Positions 26,616-35,600 of a stretch of DNA of 64,000 nucleotides are shown here, in pieces. Origin of the DNA: DASXKD01 sp963806145 (GTDB lineage: Bacteria; Actinomycetota; Actinomycetes; Streptosporangiales; Streptosporangiaceae); NCBI GenBank assembly GCA_963806145.1, contig CAWDXD010000008.1, forward strand, positions 70,505-134,504, read 5' to 3'. Positions within the stretch are counted from its first letter, which is position 1. Each line of letters begins with the position of its first letter. The notes beneath the pieces were generated by a model that saw only the letters and a program-made list of their open reading frames with translations, made no database searches and was not told the origin of the DNA. The translations under genes were made by a program, and so were the position numbers.

Positions 26616-26633
26616 TGACAAGTGAGCTTGACA
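26616..26633 (+). promoter_or_regulatory. Operator-like palindrome 2 in the XRE leader
   Basis: TGACAAGTGAGCTTGACA repeats the first element 48 nt downstream with the same CAAG-N4-CTTG dyad, just before the regulator start. The pair would flank the transcription start, as expected for autorepression by the XRE protein. Confidence 0.5.
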
Positions 26634-26648
26634 ATGGGGGCAAGCCCG

Positions 26649-26846
26649 GTGCGCAATGACGTCCGCGAGCGCCGCCTCGCGAAAGGCCTTTCGCAGGCCG
26701 ACCTCGCCCAGCGGCTGGACGTGTCCCGGCAGACGGTCAACTCGATCGAGACCGACCGCTACACCCCGTCGCTCCCGTTGGCCATCGCGATCGCCCGGTT
26801 TTTCGGCACCTGCGTCGAGGAGATCTTCCATGCAGACCACAACTAA
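26649..26846 (+). CDS. Small XRE-family regulator
   Basis: A 65-aa stand-alone helix-turn-helix protein of the YozG/Cro type: VRERRLAKGLSQADLAQRLD, then VSRQTVNSIETDRYTPSLPL and IARFFGTCVEEIF. Such mini-regulators usually sit beside a membrane protein gene they control, as here. GTG 26649 follows GGGGG; an in-frame ATG at 26634 and GTG at 26622 are alternatives. Its 3' end overlaps the next gene by 17 nt, implying coupled translation. Confidence 0.85.
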   Translation: MRNDVRERRLAKGLSQADLAQRLDVSRQTVNSIETDRYTPSLPLAIAIARFFGTCVEEIFHADHN

Positions 26847-27225
26847 GACGAGCCGCAAATACCTGGCGACCCCGATCTTCGCCACGGCGATGGGCGTGGT
26901 GTACCTGGTCGCCCTCTCGATTGCCGGGGATCCCGTCTACGGCGTGCTCGCGCTCGCCGTGATGGTGGCGTTCAGCGGTGCCCTTCTGCTGGCCCGGCGG
27001 CGCAGCGAGACGGTGAAGGGCCTGCTCGACCACCGCGACGAGCGGATCAGCTCCATCGACCTGCGCGCGACCGCGTTCACCGCGCTCGCGATGATCGCCG
27101 TCGTGCTGGTGGCCTTCGTGGTCCAGATCGCCCGCGGGCAGAGCGGCTGGCCGTACAGCATGATCGGCTTCGTGGGCGGCGTGAGCTACGTGGGGGCGGT
27201 CATCTGCCTGCGGATCCGCCGCTGA
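26830..27225 (+). CDS. Four-helix membrane protein paired with XRE regulator
   Basis: A 131-aa integral membrane protein with four hydrophobic helices: PIFATAMGVVYLVALSIAG, GVLALAVMVAFSGALLLA, AFTALAMIAVVLVAFVVQIA and MIGFVGGVSYVGAVICL. The central loop RRRSETVKGLLDHRDERISS resembles DUF2178-type proteins, which are regularly encoded next to small XRE regulators. Function is unknown. It overlaps the regulator by 17 nt. Confidence 0.75.
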   Translation: MQTTTKTSRKYLATPIFATAMGVVYLVALSIAGDPVYGVLALAVMVAFSGALLLARRRSETVKGLLDHRDERISSIDLRATAFTALAMIAVVLVAFVVQIARGQSGWPYSMIGFVGGVSYVGAVICLRIRR

Positions 27226-27232
27226 GGCAGGC

Positions 27233-27895
27233 TCAGGAGCCGTGCAGCACGTCGGTGTGGTGGCAGAAGTGCACCCGCGTGGGCTCCAGTGACCGGATCC
27301 GGTCCAGTGAGCCGCGCCATGCCACCAGGTCGCTCGCCTGGCCGGGCACCACGTCCTTGTCGGCCGGGCCCGCGTACTGGTGCGGCGTGTAGGCGGCGTC
27401 CCCGATCAGCAGGTCCTGGCCGTCGGCGGAGGAGACCACCACGCACTGGTGGCCCACCGTGTGCCCGGGGGTGGTGACCACCGACAGGCCGGGCAGGATC
27501 TCGGTGTCCCCGTCGAGCAGTTCCCAGCGCGCGTTCATGAAGCCGAACCAGTCGCACAGTTCGGGATCCTCGCGCTTGGCCCGGTCCAGTTCGGCGCGCT
27601 GGACGTGGCAGGCGGCGTGCGGGAACACCGCGTTCTGCCCGCAGTGGTCGAAGTGCAGGTGGGTGTTGATCACCAGGCCGATGTCGGCCGGCGTCATGTC
27701 CAGGCCGGCGAGCGCGTCCGCGACCGACCGGTTCACCACCCGCCAGTCGCTGAGCACCTCGTCCGGGCCGCCGCAGCCGGTATCCACCAGCACCGCGCCG
27801 CCCGGGTGGGTGACCACGAACCCGTGCACCGGCCACTCCCGGCCGTCGGGACCGCGCACGCTCGCCAGGTGCAGGCGCTTGACTTCCAGTGGCAT
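27233..27895 (-). CDS. MBL-fold metallo-hydrolase (lactonase-like)
   Basis: A 220-aa metallo-beta-lactamase-fold hydrolase with the dinuclear zinc motif H79-L-H81-F-D83-H84 (NTHLHFDHCGQN), GHTVGHQCVVVSS for the next ligand, LLIGDAAYTPHQYA for the bridging Asp, and a late His. Overall layout is like N-acyl-homoserine lactonases of the AttM/AiiB type, but quorum quenching is only one option. Divergent from two ATP-grasp genes across 166 nt. Confidence 0.85.
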   Translation of the reverse strand: MPLEVKRLHLASVRGPDGREWPVHGFVVTHPGGAVLVDTGCGGPDEVLSDWRVVNRSVADALAGLDMTPADIGLVINTHLHFDHCGQNAVFPHAACHVQRAELDRAKREDPELCDWFGFMNARWELLDGDTEILPGLSVVTTPGHTVGHQCVVVSSADGQDLLIGDAAYTPHQYAGPADKDVVPGQASDLVAWRGSLDRIRSLEPTRVHFCHHTDVLHGS

Positions 27896-27936
27896 GAGTG
27901 ACCGCCCTCGCTTCGCATCTGATGAGGGACATTACG

Positions 27937-28023
27937 ATGCCCCGGGGTGCCGGGACCCGCAAGCCCGGGCCGCCCGGGGTCGGCCCGCAGCCAGGGGTGC
28001 CCGGAAGTAACTTGGTCAACTGA
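27937..28023 (+). CDS. 28-codon ORF upstream of ATP-grasp pair
   Basis: ATG 27937 to TGA 28021-28023 encodes a Gly/Pro-rich 28-residue peptide (begins MPRGAGTRKPGPPGVGPQPG, ends GSNLVN) with GAGGGA about 8 nt upstream. It lies just before two RimK-type ligase genes on the same strand. It may be a leader or substrate peptide, or simply chance in GC-rich DNA; the stop overlaps a palindrome. Low support. Confidence 0.2.
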   Translation: MPRGAGTRKPGPPGVGPQPGVPGSNLVN

Positions 28024-28026
28024 CCA
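28013..28026. promoter_or_regulatory. TGGTCA-AC-TGACCA palindrome
   Basis: A perfect 6-bp inverted repeat with a 2-nt centre, 36 nt before the first ATP-grasp start and in the divergent region with the MBL gene. It resembles operator dyads of GntR/FadR-like regulators, but no such regulator is adjacent. Confidence 0.4.
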
Positions 28027-28061
28027 GGTAAGCACGAACTGCTCAGGGAGGTCGTCGGGCG

Positions 28062-28988
28062 GTGACCAGGCAGATCGTGGTGCTGCACTACCCGGCCGAG
28101 CGGCCGGAGAACTGGGTGCTGCTGAAGGCCGCGGCCCGGGAGCGGGACCTGCGCCTGGTGAGCTGGGCGCCGCATCTGCTCGGGCTCTGGTGTGCCGACG
28201 GGCGGCAGTCCGCCTGTTACGCGGGCAGGCCGGCCAGGCCCGCCATCGTGATCCACCGCACCGTGGCCCCGTTCCGCGGCATCGCCGCCCCGGTGCTCGC
28301 CTGCCTGGCCGCGCAGGGCTCCCTGGTGCTCAACCATCCCGATGCCGCGTTCCGCTCCCGCGACAAGCTGCTGACCACTGTGGACCTGGTCAATGCCGGG
28401 ATCCCGGTGGTGCCTACCGCCGCCTTCGACGAACCGGCCGGCGGGGACCTGGCGGCGCTCGGCCCGGGCGAGTTGATCGTCAAGCCTGCCCGCGGGGTCC
28501 GGGGTGAGGGAATCGCGACTCATCCCTCGGCCGCGGCGCTCACCGCCGCGTGGCGGCCGAGGGAGGCGTGGCGCCCGGGCGCCGCCAGGCCGGGCTACCA
28601 CGCCGAACGGGAGCATTACCTGGCGCAGCCGCTGATCGGCGGCGGCGGCCATGACATCCGGTCCTACGTGGTGGGGAAACAGTGCGTCGCACTGATGCGC
28701 CGGGTGGCCAGGCCCGGGGAGGTCCGGGCCAACCTGGCCCTGGGCGCGGCCGGGTCTGCCCTCCCGCTGAGCCACGCCGCCGCGGCCGTCTCGGCGGCCG
28801 CGCTGGCCGCCTGCGGGCTGGACTTCGGCGGGGTGGACCTGATCGAGGACGCCGACGGCGCCGTCCGCGTCCTGGAGGTGGACGCGTGGGCGGGCTTCGC
28901 CGGGATCAGCACGGTGACCGGGGCTGACGTCGCCGGGGCCATCCTGGACCACGCGACCGCCCGGCACCGGCAGGGCGTCGCGGGATGA
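28062..28988 (+). CDS. RimK-type ATP-grasp ligase, first of a pair
   Basis: A 308-aa ATP-grasp protein. The pre-ATP-grasp region (about 1-100) is followed by FRSRDKLLTTVDLVNAGIPV (KL-T motif), the phosphate-binding GELIVKPARGVRGEGIATHP, GHDIRSYVVG, and the metal-binding FGGVDLIEDADGAVRVLEVD. RimK relatives join an amino acid or carboxylate to an amine through an acyl phosphate. The substrate is unknown. GTG 28062 follows GGGAGG; the stop overlaps the next ATG by 4 nt, so the two ligases are probably made in fixed ratio. Confidence 0.85.
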   Translation: MTRQIVVLHYPAERPENWVLLKAAARERDLRLVSWAPHLLGLWCADGRQSACYAGRPARPAIVIHRTVAPFRGIAAPVLACLAAQGSLVLNHPDAAFRSRDKLLTTVDLVNAGIPVVPTAAFDEPAGGDLAALGPGELIVKPARGVRGEGIATHPSAAALTAAWRPREAWRPGAARPGYHAEREHYLAQPLIGGGGHDIRSYVVGKQCVALMRRVARPGEVRANLALGAAGSALPLSHAAAAVSAAALAACGLDFGGVDLIEDADGAVRVLEVDAWAGFAGISTVTGADVAGAILDHATARHRQGVAG

Positions 28989-29845
28989 CGCTCGCGGTCG
29001 CCAGGAACCCGTACGCCACCAACGTGCCGGACGGCCTGATCGCCGCCGCTGGCCGTCTCGGCGTCCCGGTCCGGACGGTGGACCTGCCTTCGCTGCGGGC
29101 GGGCATCGCCCCGCTGGGCGCGCTGACGGTCACCGACGCGGCCGGCCCCGTCGCGGCCGCCAGCCTGGCCCCGTTCCTGCTGTTCGGGTTCCCGGCGGCG
29201 GTCATCGCGCTGCGAGTGCTGGCGCGCACCATGCGGGCGCAGAACCCGGTGGACGGCGTGCTGCTCGCGGACGACAAGGCGGCCGCCGCGGTACGGCTTG
29301 CCCAGGCGGGCGTGGCCCAGGTGCGCACCGAGATCTGCGCGCTCGACCCGCCGCAGGCGGCTGCCGTCGCCGCGGAGATCGGTTACCCGGTGGTGGTCAA
29401 GCGGGCCCACGGGGCGCAGGGGCGGTGGGTGCGCCGGGCGGCGGATCCGGCGGCACTGGCCGCGGCCCTGGCGGAACTCGCGGCCGAGGGGCCGGGCGCG
29501 CTGATCGTGCAGCCGGAGGTGACAGAGTGCGCCGGGGCCAGCGTGCGCGCCGTCCTCACCGGGGGCCGGCTGATCGCGGTGACCGAGCGCCGCGCGGCAC
29601 CGCCGGAATGGCGCAGCAACATCGCTGGCGGCGCCGTACAGCGCCGCATCGAGCTCACCGGCGAGGAACAGGACCTGGTGCACGCCGCGGCCGCCGCGCT
29701 GGGGCTGGGGCACGCCGGGGTGGACCTGCTGCGGACGGCGGCCGGGCCGCGGGTGCTCGAGGTCAACGCGTGCCCGGACTTCACCAGCATGCAGCCGCAC
29801 TACCGGGCCGACCTCGCCGAGGCGGTGCTGCGCGCGTCGCTGTGA
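28985..29845 (+). CDS. RimK-type ATP-grasp ligase, second of a pair
   Basis: A 286-aa ATP-grasp protein, a divergent paralogue of the upstream gene: LLADDKAAAAVRLAQAGVAQ, GYPVVVKRAHGAQGRWVRRA (nucleotide-binding lysines), GASVRAVLTGGRLIAVTERR and GHAGVDLLRTAAGPRVLEVN followed by ACPDF. The core motifs are intact, so it is likely active. The ATGA overlap with the first gene suggests either a heteromeric enzyme or two sequential ligations. It ends 13 nt from the convergent acetyltransferase gene. Confidence 0.83.
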   Translation: MTLAVARNPYATNVPDGLIAAAGRLGVPVRTVDLPSLRAGIAPLGALTVTDAAGPVAAASLAPFLLFGFPAAVIALRVLARTMRAQNPVDGVLLADDKAAAAVRLAQAGVAQVRTEICALDPPQAAAVAAEIGYPVVVKRAHGAQGRWVRRAADPAALAAALAELAAEGPGALIVQPEVTECAGASVRAVLTGGRLIAVTERRAAPPEWRSNIAGGAVQRRIELTGEEQDLVHAAAAALGLGHAGVDLLRTAAGPRVLEVNACPDFTSMQPHYRADLAEAVLRASL

Positions 29846-29858
29846 GCCGGGCCTGCCC

Positions 29859-31109
29859 CTAGAAGATCATCGGGCACCAGGGTGCCGGGTCCCACGACAT
29901 GGCGGCCGACAGCGCCGCCACGGATCCGGGCGTGACCTCGGTGACCAGGCCAGCCGCGGCCAGCGGCCCGAGCCGGGTGCCGCCCAGGTACGCCGCGCCC
30001 AGCGCGCGCACCGGCAGCACCAGGTCCGCCGGGGCGGTGGTCCGCTCACAGGTCCCGCTGAACCCGGAGGGGGCGGAGGTGGTCGCCGCGGTCAGCCGCC
30101 ACCGGCCCTGGTTCTGCGGGCACAGCTCGTCGCCGACCTCGATGACCAGGTCCACCGGGCATGCGTAGCGGCGCTGGGACAGCGCCTTGCCCACGTCCAC
30201 CAGCCGGATCCACAGGCCGTCGGACAGCTGCGGCCGGCCAAGCCGGGAGTCGGCCAGCAGGTCGAGCAGCGGGTCGTCCACCGGCCGCATGTGCAGCCGG
30301 AACGTGGTGATCAGGTCCCGGCTGAGCAGGTCGGCCCACAGCGCCGCGGCCGCCGCCGGATCCACGGCGATCGCCTCGGACACGTCCAGCACGCCATCGG
30401 GGAGGAACGTGCCCAGCTCCCCCCGGCCTTCGGAGGTGAACAGCGCGTAGCCGCGGGGCCCGGAGTCATCCTCAGCCAGCACGCAGCGCTTCATCGGGTC
30501 GGCGTCGGAGTCGGGGTCATGGGTCAGCCGATCCCACCACGGTTCGGTGCGGGCGTACAGGCCGGGCCGCTCGGCCATGGCCAGCTCGTACACCTTGCCC
30601 ATCTCGGCGTGCGCCGACCGCGGCTCGGCGATCCGCAGCCGCAGCGCGGGGTCGGCCGGTGCGGCGGCAGCCAGCCGCCCGTGGCCGCGGCCCAGCTTCA
30701 GGAACAACTGCCAGGACGCGCGCCCGTAGCCGTACCTGCCGTAGATCCCCGTCTCCGCGGCGAACAGCGCGGCCACCGCCTCGCCCCGCTCGGCGATGTC
30801 GCCGAGCTGGCGCCGCATCAGGCCGGTGAGGGCGCCACGGCGGCGGTGCGAGGGCAGCACGGCGACCATGCTCACCCCGGCGACCGCGGCCATCGCGCCG
30901 GGCACCCGCATCCGGAAGCTGTACACGCCGGTGACGCCGGCCAGCGTGGTGCCGTCGAAGGCGCCCAGGGTGCGGTCGAGTTCGAGGCGGGCGAGCCAGT
31001 TGGCGCGGGACCGCGGTGAGTCCGGCCTGCCGTTGAACGCTTGCTGGTCCACGTATTGGAACGCGGGCAGCTCATCTTCGGTGACCGGGCGGATCTGGAA
31101 CGTGGCCAT
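29859..31109 (-). CDS. Eis-like GNAT N-acetyltransferase
   Basis: A 416-aa protein of the Eis family, with three parts. The N-terminal GNAT domain carries the acetyl-CoA signature VAVLPSHRRRGALTGLMRRQ and ETGIYGRYGYGRAS. A second degenerate GNAT domain follows, then a C-terminal sterol-carrier-like region whose terminal carboxylate (MSWDPAPWCPMIF) completes the active site, as known for Eis. Mycobacterial Eis multi-acetylates aminoglycosides and lysines. The substrate here is open. It starts 75 nt from a 79-bp tandem repeat. Confidence 0.9.
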   Translation of the reverse strand: MATFQIRPVTEDELPAFQYVDQQAFNGRPDSPRSRANWLARLELDRTLGAFDGTTLAGVTGVYSFRMRVPGAMAAVAGVSMVAVLPSHRRRGALTGLMRRQLGDIAERGEAVAALFAAETGIYGRYGYGRASWQLFLKLGRGHGRLAAAAPADPALRLRIAEPRSAHAEMGKVYELAMAERPGLYARTEPWWDRLTHDPDSDADPMKRCVLAEDDSGPRGYALFTSEGRGELGTFLPDGVLDVSEAIAVDPAAAAALWADLLSRDLITTFRLHMRPVDDPLLDLLADSRLGRPQLSDGLWIRLVDVGKALSQRRYACPVDLVIEVGDELCPQNQGRWRLTAATTSAPSGFSGTCERTTAPADLVLPVRALGAAYLGGTRLGPLAAAGLVTEVTPGSVAALSAAMSWDPAPWCPMIF

Positions 31110-31183
31110 GCCCGCCTTCCTACCCGCCCGGCGGGAGCGACCGCCAACTTCTTTTCGGCGCCGGGCCTGGGCGCTTCCGGAGC

Positions 31184-31384
31184 GGGCCGCTGACCTGCGC
31201 GGGTGCCAGCGACCCCGGCGGACGGATTATCCGGCGCGGCCGGCCGGGGCCGCTCCGGGTCCGGGCCGCTGACCTGGGCGGGTGCCAGCGACCCCGGCGG
31301 ACGGATTATCCGGCGCGGCCGGCCGGGGCCGCTCCGGGTCCGGGCCGCTGACCTGCGCGGGTGCCAGCGACCCCGGCGGACGGA
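31184..31384. repeat. 79-bp tandem repeat, about 2.5 copies
   Basis: Copies start at 31184, 31263 and 31342 (period 79). Copies 1 and 2 differ at one base (CCTGCGCGGG versus CCTGGGCGGG) and copy 3 is cut after 43 nt. Each full unit contains the dyad CGGATTATCCG and the GC-rich CGCGGCCGGCCGGGGCCG. The repeat fills the divergent region between the Eis-like gene and a SpoIIE phosphatase. The third copy ends where the -10-like TACAGT (31385-31390) of the phosphatase begins. Confidence 0.9.
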
Positions 31385-31399
31385 TACAGTGCGGCCATC

Positions 31400-32500
31400 A
31401 TGGTTGCCCGTGGTCTGGCCCGTCCCCTGCGTGCCGTGCGCTCCGCCTGGCGCACGGTGAACGGGTGGGTGGCACGTCAGCTCATCACCGGGAACCGCCG
31501 GGTGGCCCTGCTTCTCGCCGTGGTGACGGTGTTCATCGCCGTGGCGGCCGTGCACGTGTCGCAGTCGTGGTTCTCGCCCGGCCTGCTCATCCTGCCGGTG
31601 CTGGCGGGTGGCCTGCTGCTGTGGCCCCGTGCGCTGCGCATCCTGCTCGTGCTGATCGCCGCCGGGCTGGCCTACGACGTGGTGGAGGACAAGGCAGGTC
31701 CCGGCCTGGTGCTGACCATCGTGGTGACCGCGCTGGTGGCCCACGTGCTCGCCAGGACCAGGGAGAAGCTCGGCATGCTCGGGCTGCGTGGCGAGACCAT
31801 GCTGATCGAGTTGCGGGACCGGATCCGGGCCCAGGGGACGCTGCCCGAGTTGCCGGAGGGCTGGGGCACGGTATCGGTGCTCCGGCCGGCCGGCGGCTCC
31901 TCGTTCGGCGGCGACTTCCTGGTGTCCTCCTGCGACGGCAAGATCCTGGAGGTGGCGCTCGTCGACGTGGCGGGCAAGGGCGTGGACGCCGGGACCAGGG
32001 CACTGCTGCTGTCCGGCGCGTTCGGCGGGCTGCTCGGCTCGGTGCCGCAGGGGGAGTTCCTCCCCAGCTGCAACGCCTTCGTGCGCCGGGGCGCCGTCAA
32101 CGAAGGCTTCGTCACCGCGATCCATCTCGCGCTCGACCTGGCCACCGGTGACTTCGTGGTGTCCTCCGCCGGTCACCCGCCCGCGGCGCACTTCGACGCG
32201 GGCAGCGGCACCTGGCGGCTCACCACCGCCAGGGGGATCGTCCTCGGCGTGGTCGCCGACCTGCGGCTGGCGCCGGAGCGGGGCACGCTGCGGCCCGGCG
32301 ATGCCATCATGCTCTACACCGACGGGCTGGTGGAAGTTCCGGGCAAGGACATCGACGACGGCACCGACCGGCTGCTCGGCGAAGCGGACCGGCTGGTCAC
32401 GACGGGGTTCCGCGCGGGCGCCGCCGACCTCGTCAGGGCACTGAGCGCGGGCGCCGGCAGCAACGACGACCGCGCGCTCGCCCTCATCTGGCGCACCTGA
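31400..32500 (+). CDS. Membrane SpoIIE-type PP2C phosphatase
   Basis: A 366-aa protein. Residues about 30-120 contain three or four transmembrane helices (RRVALLLAVVTVFIAVAAVH, LLILPVLAGGLLLW, GLVLTIVVTALVAHVLA). Then comes a SpoIIE/RsbU phosphatase domain: SVLRPAGGSSFGGDFLVSSC, VALVDVAGKGVDAGTRALLL, FVVSSAGHPPAAHF and DAIMLYTDGLVEVPGKDIDD, with the Asp metal ligands intact. Such proteins dephosphorylate anti-anti-sigma factors. No anti-sigma partner is adjacent. The ATG lies 9 nt after TACAGT, with no RBS. Confidence 0.88.
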   Translation: MVARGLARPLRAVRSAWRTVNGWVARQLITGNRRVALLLAVVTVFIAVAAVHVSQSWFSPGLLILPVLAGGLLLWPRALRILLVLIAAGLAYDVVEDKAGPGLVLTIVVTALVAHVLARTREKLGMLGLRGETMLIELRDRIRAQGTLPELPEGWGTVSVLRPAGGSSFGGDFLVSSCDGKILEVALVDVAGKGVDAGTRALLLSGAFGGLLGSVPQGEFLPSCNAFVRRGAVNEGFVTAIHLALDLATGDFVVSSAGHPPAAHFDAGSGTWRLTTARGIVLGVVADLRLAPERGTLRPGDAIMLYTDGLVEVPGKDIDDGTDRLLGEADRLVTTGFRAGAADLVRALSAGAGSNDDRALALIWRT

Positions 32501-32630
32501 CCGGAGAGACTCAACACCAAGGTCCGTGTGACCATGGTGACCGAGCATCGCGGTCGGGCCTCGCGGGCGGTGCGGCAGCGGGATGGGCGGGCCGGCTGTG
32601 CCGGCGGGCGTTTCGGCCTTCCCGGCCGGG

Positions 32631-35600
32631 TCAGCGGCACGGCGGCGCGTAGTGCTGCCCGGGCGCGTAGGCAGCCCACTCGGCTCGGGTCAGCGGCTGC
32701 CCGGCCATCGCGCACACCGCGTGGGCCGCGACGCTGGCCCCGGTGTCCCAGAGCCAGACCAGGCCGGCCGAGTCCGCCGCGGCCAGCGTCCGCCCGCCTG
32801 CGCCGAACGCCACCGAGAAGACCTGCCCGGACGGCCCGGTCAGGGTGGCGATCAGTGCCGGGCGCGCGGGGCGGGCCAGGTTCCACAGCCACACGCTGCC
32901 GTTGGTGTTCCCCGCGGCCAGGATGGTCCCGTCCGGGCTGAACGCGACCGAGTACACATACCCCGACGGCCCGGTGAGCACCGGGCCGATGCGATGCGGC
33001 CGGGCCGGATCGCTGACATCCCAGAGCCGGATGTCCCGATCCGCGCTCCCGACCGCGAGCACATGCCCATTGGGACTGAACGCCACCGAGTATGCGGTGT
33101 TGGTCGGCCCGGTGAGCGCATTGCCCAGTTTCACCGGCGTGCCTGGGTCGGTCACGTTCCACAGCCGTACCTCGTCGTCGGCGCTGGCCGCGGCGAGCAG
33201 GCCGCCGTGCTGGCTGAACGCGACCGAGAACACCGCATCTGTGGAGTCCTGGATAACCGACAATGGCACGGGCCTGGCCGGGTCGGTGATGTCCCACAGC
33301 CGCACGGTGCCGTCGTCGCCGCCGCTGGCCAGGAGCTTGCCGTCCGGGCTGAACGCCACGAACTCGACCTGGTTGGTGAACCCGGCGGGCAACTGCGAGG
33401 CGGCCTGCGGCGTCCCGAGCGAGATCAGGCGGGCGCCGCGCCGCCGCCACAACTGGATGTGCCCGTCGCCGTATCCGGTGGCGATCAGGTTCCCGCCGGG
33501 GGAGATGGCCACCGCGTTGACGGTGTCGCCAGGCGCGGGATCGGGGATCGGGGCGCTGGCGGTCAGGGCGCGGACGGCAGGGTTCCACACCTCCAGGCCG
33601 GCCCCGCCGACCACCAGCGTGCCGCCCGCGGGACTGAGCGCGATGCTGTATACCGGGCCGCCGGTCATCAGGTCCGGCACCGGCAGGTGCCAGGCCCGGA
33701 CATACCCGTCGGCGTCGCCGGTGACCAGCAGGTGCGGGCCATCCCAGGCCAGCGTGGTCACCGGTTGCGGATGGGGGATCACGGCGAGCGCGGCGCCGGT
33801 CGCGGCGTTCCACAGCCGCACCTGACCGTCGCTGCCGCCGGCGGCCAGCACCGTCCCGTCCGGGCTGAAAGCGACCGCCATGATCCAGTTGGTGGCCCCG
33901 GTGAACTTGTGGGCCAGAACCGGTTTGGCGGGTTTGGTGATGCGCCACAGCCAGACGAGATCGTCATAGCCTCCGGCGGCGAGTTCGCCGCCGCCCGGGC
34001 TGAACGCGACCGAGTCCACAGCGTCAGCCGGGCCGGTCAGCTTGGCGGCGAGCCGTGGCCTGGCCGGGTCGGTCATGTTCCACAGCCGCACGGTGTGATC
34101 GGCGCTGCCCGCGGCCAGCAAATGCCCGTCCGGGCTGAACGCCACCGCCTGCACGTATCCTGTCGCACCGGTCAGCGGCCCGCCGACCGGGACCGGGTGC
34201 GCGGGGTCGGTGACGTTCCACAGCCGCACCGTCGTGTCGGCACTGCCCGCTGCCAGAAGGCCGCCCTGTGGACTGAACGCCAGCGAGTAGATCGTGTTCT
34301 TCGGGCCGGTGAGAGCCTGGCCGAGCCGCGTGGGGTGCTGCGGGTCGGTGACGTTCCACAGCCGCACCTTCCCGTCCTCGCCGGCCGCGGCCAGTACCCG
34401 CCCGTCCGGGCTGAACGCCGCGGCGTACAGCGGGTGTGTGCGACCCACTTCCGCCACCGTGCCGATCCTCGCCGGGTGGCCGGCCCGGGAGACGTTCCAC
34501 AGCCGCAGGGTGCCGTCGGCAGCGGCGACCGCGAGCAGCCGGTGGTCCGGGGACAGTGCGACGGCCTGCACGTCGCGGTCGGAGTCGAACATGCGCGCCG
34601 CTGCCGGGGCGCCGGACGACTCGAGCAGGCTGGCCAGCGCCCCCGCCGTGGGCGAGATGTGGTAGGCGGCCAGCGAGAGTTGCGCGGCCAGCGGCGGATC
34701 CTCCGGCCGGATCTGGCCGGCCTCGATGGCCACGGTCCGCGACTCGGCCTGGTCCTTGGCGGTGCTGGCGATCTGCCGCTGGTGGAAGGCGTACCCGGCC
34801 AGGCCGACGGTGAGCAGCACCAGGGCGGTGAGCGCGGCCACCAGTTGGCGCAGCCGCCGCGTGCGGCGGCGCGCGGCCGCCTGCTGTGCCCGTTCCTCGG
34901 CGATCCCCGCGTCCACGAAGTCACGGGCGTCCTGGCTCAGCGCGGCACGGTTGGCCGCGTCGGCCGTCCAGTCCACGGCCAGTGCGAGCTGCCCGCCGCG
35001 CAGCAGCGCGGCCGCCTCCCGATCGGCCCGCGCCCAGGTCTGCTCCGCCACCTCGATGAACCGCCGGATCCTGATGTCCTCGCGGTCGGCGTCGATCCAC
35101 ACCCGCAGCCGGGGCCACGCGCCGAGCAGTGCCTCATGGGTGATCTCCGCCGCGGCCTGGTCCTTGGTGACCAGGCGCTGCCCGACGAAGCGCTCCAGGA
35201 CCGCCGAGGCCACGCTGGCGTCTCCCGGCAGGTCGCGGAGCGGGAGGCGGGTCCGGGCCTCCCGGCCGTCGTCGCCGACATGGATCAGCCGGAGGAACAA
35301 CTGCCTGGCGATCTCCTGCTCGCTGGTGTCCAGGGTCGCGTACGCCTGTTCCGCGGTCCGCGCGATGGCGTCCCTGATTCCGCCGCTGGCCTGGTAGTCG
35401 GCCAGGGTCAGCCGGCTGCCGCGGCTGCGGGACCAGGTGGCCAGCAGGGCGTGGGAGAGCAGCGGCAGTGCCCCGGCCTCGTGCCCGCCCGGCCCGGGCG
35501 CGCCGTGCGGGCGCATGTCACTGAGCAGTACCTCGACCAGGCCGTCCTCGACCTCCCGGCCGGCCTTGCGCGCGGGCTCCACGATCGCCCGGCGGAGCTG

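Noticed and set aside
31184..31384. CRISPR array
   Set aside because: Repeats are contiguous 79-bp tandem units with no unique spacers and no cas genes nearby.
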